NCBI GenBank assembly: GCA_021768245.1 | Contig: JAETNO010000046.1 | Location: 1-8,108 of the forward strand | Source of the DNA: Bacteroidaceae bacterium | Lineage (GTDB): Bacteria; Bacteroidota; Bacteroidia; Bacteroidales; Muribaculaceae | Direction: 5' to 3' | Length of the DNA stretch: 8,108 bases | Part shown: positions 6,409-8,108 of the stretch, in pieces | How positions within the stretch are numbered: position 1 is the stretch's first letter | Layout: each line of letters opens with the position of its first letter | Program-made: the position numbers and the translations under genes | The notes under the pieces: model-generated | Seen by the model: only the letters and a program-made list of their open reading frames with translations | Databases searched by the model: none | What the model was told of the DNA's origin: nothing

Positions 6409-7758
6409 TTATCCGAGCAAGTTAACAAGGTCTTGTTTCATTTCCTCATCAATATCGCGGTATCGGGCGAAAGCCTTGCTGCCCTCCTTGTGGCCCGACA
6501 AAGCTCCGACGAGGTTCGGGTCTTTGACTTTCTTATAGATATTGCCGATGAATGTGCGTCGGGCAAGGTGGCTGCTGGCAATTTCATTGATTGGCCGCTT
6601 TTCCTCGTTGCCTGTTGTCGGATTGCGTACCGTCACCATACGGGTAATGCCACAGGTTGTAAACACTTTCTTGATAGCGTCATTATATTTTTGCGGGCTA
6701 ATGAATGGAAGAAGCATACCGTTACGCTCCGTGTCGGCATATCTGGCAAGCAAATCCTTTGCACGTTGATTAAGTGGCACACGGACAACCTCCGGGCGTT
6801 CATCTTTTGTCTTGTCTGGTATATACTCCACAGCGCCGTTGATTATGCTGCTGTCGGTCATACGCATAAGGTCAGAAACACGACACCCGATAAGACACTG
6901 AAAAACAAATATGTCACGCTGAATGGCAAGACCCGGATTTGCCGAGAGGTCGAAATCTGCTATCTGCTCCATCTCTGCCACCGTGATGTAGAATGGGCGA
7001 CCGTATTTTTCCGTACCCATCCCCTTGAAATTAGAGAATGGATTGTTTTGGGTATAGCCTCGGTCTATGCACCATTTATAGAAAGCCCGGAAACGCTTGA
7101 AAGTGCAACAGATAGTGTTTGAACCTTTCGGCAACGGGCGTTTCGGTTTACGCTGTGTACGGACTACCGCCGGCACCGCAGCGTATATCTCGGGATATTT
7201 GTCGAACAGTTCAGGTTCTGCCTTGAGAAAATCGCCAAATTTTTCAAGCCAATCGGTTGTGAAATTATCGAGAGTGATTTTATATGACTTGTTTGATGTC
7301 TGTTTAATGTACATCTCAAATCGTTCCAATGCACGGGCAAGCACTTTGTAGTGGTTGGCTCTTGCCGGAGATAATGGATGCTTTTCAAGATATTCGTTGA
7401 ACAGTTCAAAGAATGTAAGACCGACTTTCTTCACCTCATATCTTTCGGGGTGATTGAAGCGGTCTATCATTTCGCGGAAAAAATCCTGCGTCAGTTCTTC
7501 CTGCGGAGCGTTGATACAAGTAGTCACAATCAGCTGCTCCAATGCGGTCAGTCGGTTGTCAATCTCGTTAAGCTCCTGCGCCTCCTTCTGATTGGCACGA
7601 GGCATAACTATCGCCCCATCTTTGAAGCGCTTTGGATTCATGTAGATGCCGCTTTTCAATCGCAGACGCAAGGAGCGCGACACGGTAAGACGAAGGAGGA
7701 TTTCAGCCTCTCCGCTCGTGTTAATTTTTGTGGATATGTTTCGTGTGATTGTAGCCAT
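6409..7758 (-). CDS. Tyrosine recombinase / site-specific integrase
   Basis: Catalyses integration and excision of the element by strand exchange at att sites. The 449 residues show the Bacteroidota integrase layout: an N-terminal arm-DNA-binding domain (about 1-95, TRNISTKINTSGEAEILLRL, SGIYMNPKRF); a SAM-like core-binding domain (about 110-235, FFELFNEYLEKH to FRAFYKWCIDRG); and the catalytic domain (about 255-445). The full catalytic set is present: R293 (CLIGCRVSDLM), a lysine at K316/K318, H397 and R400 (SSHLARRTF), H423 (LSGHKEGSKA) and nucleophile Y433 (FARYRDI). The length is typical and nothing suggests truncation. The ATG at 7758 follows a well-formed promoter. It transcribes inward, away from the presumed right end. 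A family name such as IntN2-like cannot be assigned from inspection. Confidence 0.97.
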   Translation of the reverse strand: MATITRNISTKINTSGEAEILLRLTVSRSLRLRLKSGIYMNPKRFKDGAIVMPRANQKEAQELNEIDNRLTALEQLIVTTCINAPQEELTQDFFREMIDRFNHPERYEVKKVGLTFFELFNEYLEKHPLSPARANHYKVLARALERFEMYIKQTSNKSYKITLDNFTTDWLEKFGDFLKAEPELFDKYPEIYAAVPAVVRTQRKPKRPLPKGSNTICCTFKRFRAFYKWCIDRGYTQNNPFSNFKGMGTEKYGRPFYITVAEMEQIADFDLSANPGLAIQRDIFVFQCLIGCRVSDLMRMTDSSIINGAVEYIPDKTKDERPEVVRVPLNQRAKDLLARYADTERNGMLLPFISPQKYNDAIKKVFTTCGITRMVTVRNPTTGNEEKRPINEIASSHLARRTFIGNIYKKVKDPNLVGALSGHKEGSKAFARYRDIDEEMKQDLVNLLG

Positions 7759-7785
7759 AAAAGGTTGTTTAGATTAAGAACGAAA

Positions 7786-7817
7786 CAAAGATAATCATTG
7801 TTGTCCACCGTCGCAAA
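7786..7817 (-). promoter_or_regulatory. Integrase promoter
   Basis: On the minus strand a -33 TTTG (7814-7817) is followed by 20 bases and then TATCTTTG (7786-7793), matching the Bacteroidota promoter consensus TTTG/TAnnTTTG. The -7 box lies 27 bases upstream of the integrase ATG. One TTGTCCAC repeat sits inside the spacer and two more lie just upstream, so the promoter is probably controlled by whatever binds them. Confidence 0.72.
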
Positions 7818-7839
7818 TTTTTGTCCACATTTTGTCCAC
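7801..7839. repeat. Three TTGTCCAC direct repeats over the integrase promoter
   Basis: The octamer TTGTCCAC occurs at 7801-7808, 7821-7828 and 7832-7839, with start-to-start distances of 20 and 11 bases, close to two turns and one turn of the helix. The first copy lies between the -33 and -7 boxes of the integrase promoter and the others upstream of it. They could be arm-type sites for the integrase's N-terminal domain, or operator sites for an excisionase or repressor; the sequence does not decide between these. Confidence 0.85.
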
Positions 7840-7990
7840 CAAACTTAAATCTGCGTACATCTCACTACATCAACATTGGATGTTAAAACAGATGCGATTT
7901 GCCATATAATCACCTATCTATTAGAAGTTTGTTGTGTTTAATGTATTCGGGATATCTTTTATCATCATTCATCAAGATTCATATTTATTG
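7840..7990. other. AT-rich non-coding stretch between integrase promoter and putative right end
   Basis: No credible gene is seen. It contains a small inverted repeat (AACAT at 7872-7876 with ATGTT at 7880-7884) and ATTCAT twice (7967-7972 and 7977-7982), either of which might bind integrase or host factors. Position between the integrase gene and the candidate attachment site fits the protein-binding part of an att region, but this is inference. Confidence 0.4.
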
Positions 7991-8008
7991 TTCTCTCCGG
8001 GGTCACCA
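7991..8008 (+). other. Candidate attachment junction, tRNA-3'-end-like
   Basis: The stretch TTCTCTCCGGGGTCACCA resembles the end of an acceptor stem followed by CCA, or, from its first part (CTCTCCG), the 3' end of a Bacteroidales serine tRNA, a known target of NBU2-type elements. No tRNA body precedes it: the bases to the left are AT-rich element DNA. This is what is expected at the far end of an element integrated into a tRNA gene, where only the duplicated 3' tail is left next to the original downstream DNA. It is followed by a strong terminator. Which tRNA, and the exact core, cannot be settled without the other end. Confidence 0.4.
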
Positions 8009-8108
8009 AGCCAAACGGCAAAATGCAGAAAACCTCTGAAATCCAGACGATTTCGGAGGTTTTTCGTTTATCCCAACCGGCATTTCGGAGCAAAATAATG
8101 AGGGTGTG
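8009..8108. other. Probable chromosomal flank
   Basis: Apart from the terminator at 8029-8064 no feature can be supported. An ATG at 8098 is too close to the window end to judge. The assignment to host chromosome depends on the att call. Confidence 0.3.
8029..8064 (+). terminator. Strong Rho-independent terminator at the right flank
   Basis: A 15-bp stem with a single T-G wobble (8029-8043 with 8049-8063, loop CAGAC) runs directly into TTTTT on the plus strand (8060-8064). No plus-strand gene within the preceding kilobase needs it, but it would suit a tRNA gene whose 3' tail is at 7991-8008. The A run on the left arm means it could also end a minus-strand transcript coming from the right. 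Confidence 0.85.

Larger units (their letters stand above)
1..8000. mobile_element. Integrative mobilizable element, right-hand part (left end outside window)
   Basis: Seen: a relaxase with its accessory gene at the left, a tyrosine recombinase at the right, cargo genes between them, and a tRNA-3'-end-like stretch followed by a terminator just past the integrase promoter. Known: this combination, without type IV secretion genes, defines mobilizable integrative elements of Bacteroidales such as the NBU class, which borrow the conjugation apparatus of a resident ICE. Inferred: the right boundary is near 7991-8008, and the left boundary and oriT lie upstream of base 1. The missing tra genes could also lie outside the window, so a full ICE is not excluded. 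GC differs by region: one 60-base line of the relaxase gene (361-420) has 31 G/C, while one of the outer membrane protein gene (2761-2820) has 20. This suggests that the cargo has a different origin from the backbone. Confidence 0.8.

Noticed and set aside
6373..7122. Open reading frame of 249 codons on the plus strand, antisense to the integrase
   Set aside because: It lies wholly opposite a gene with a full set of catalytic residues, its translation has no recognisable domain, and it carries the nuclease promoter in its first bases. Best explained as a shadow frame.
7378..7794. Plus-strand open frame of 138 codons opposite the integrase 5' end
   Set aside because: Composition mirrors the antisense of the arm-binding domain and there is no promoter or domain signal.
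7801..7839. Repeats considered as a CRISPR array or plasmid iterons
   Set aside because: Units are only eight bases, with spacing too short for spacers, and no replication protein gene is nearby; position over the integrase promoter favours regulatory or arm-type sites.

Overview
The window looks like the right-hand part of a small integrative, mobilizable element from a member of the Bacteroidales (Bacteroides, Parabacteroides or Muribaculaceae type). Three things point there. The -7 boxes fit the Bacteroidota consensus TAnnTTTG. The genes lack Shine-Dalgarno sequences. The families present are typical of Bacteroidales elements: a short MOBP-like relaxase with a ribbon-helix-helix partner, a SAM-like/arm-domain tyrosine recombinase, a DUF1016 nuclease and an OMP_b-brl_3-type outer membrane barrel.

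Layout. Bases 1-2047 (+ strand) hold a mobilization operon: the 3' part of a relaxosome accessory protein gene, an overlapping relaxase gene, and a gene for a coiled-coil, single-span membrane protein that begins one codon after the relaxase stop. A strong hairpin at 2061-2105 separates this operon from everything else, which lies on the minus strand and converges on it. In minus-strand transcription order, the rest is the integrase (7758-6409), a DUF1016/PD-(D/E)XK nuclease of the YhcG family (6335-5238), a Crp/Fnr-family regulator (5208-4642), a TonB-receptor-like outer membrane protein (4555-2492) and a secreted DUF2141-like protein (2495-2124). The last two overlap by ATGA.

Bases 7759-8108 hold no gene. 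This stretch contains the integrase promoter overlaid by three TTGTCCAC repeats, a stretch resembling the 3' end of a tRNA gene (candidate attachment junction near 7991-8008), and a strong plus-strand terminator that would suit a tRNA gene. I read the right end of the element as lying near 8000, with host chromosome beyond. The left end, oriT and the intact target gene would lie left of the window.

How the genes fit together. Integrase, relaxase and accessory proteins supply excision/integration and DNA processing for transfer. No conjugation machinery (coupling protein, Tra proteins) is visible, so a helper ICE would supply it. The cargo is a surface module (regulator + outer membrane barrel + secreted partner), visibly AT-richer than the mobilization genes, plus a nuclease that may act in defence or element competition. 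The substrate of the surface module cannot be read from the sequence. The least explained items are the surface cargo, the membrane protein following the relaxase, the intragenic palindromes in the nuclease gene, and the repeat array over the integrase promoter.
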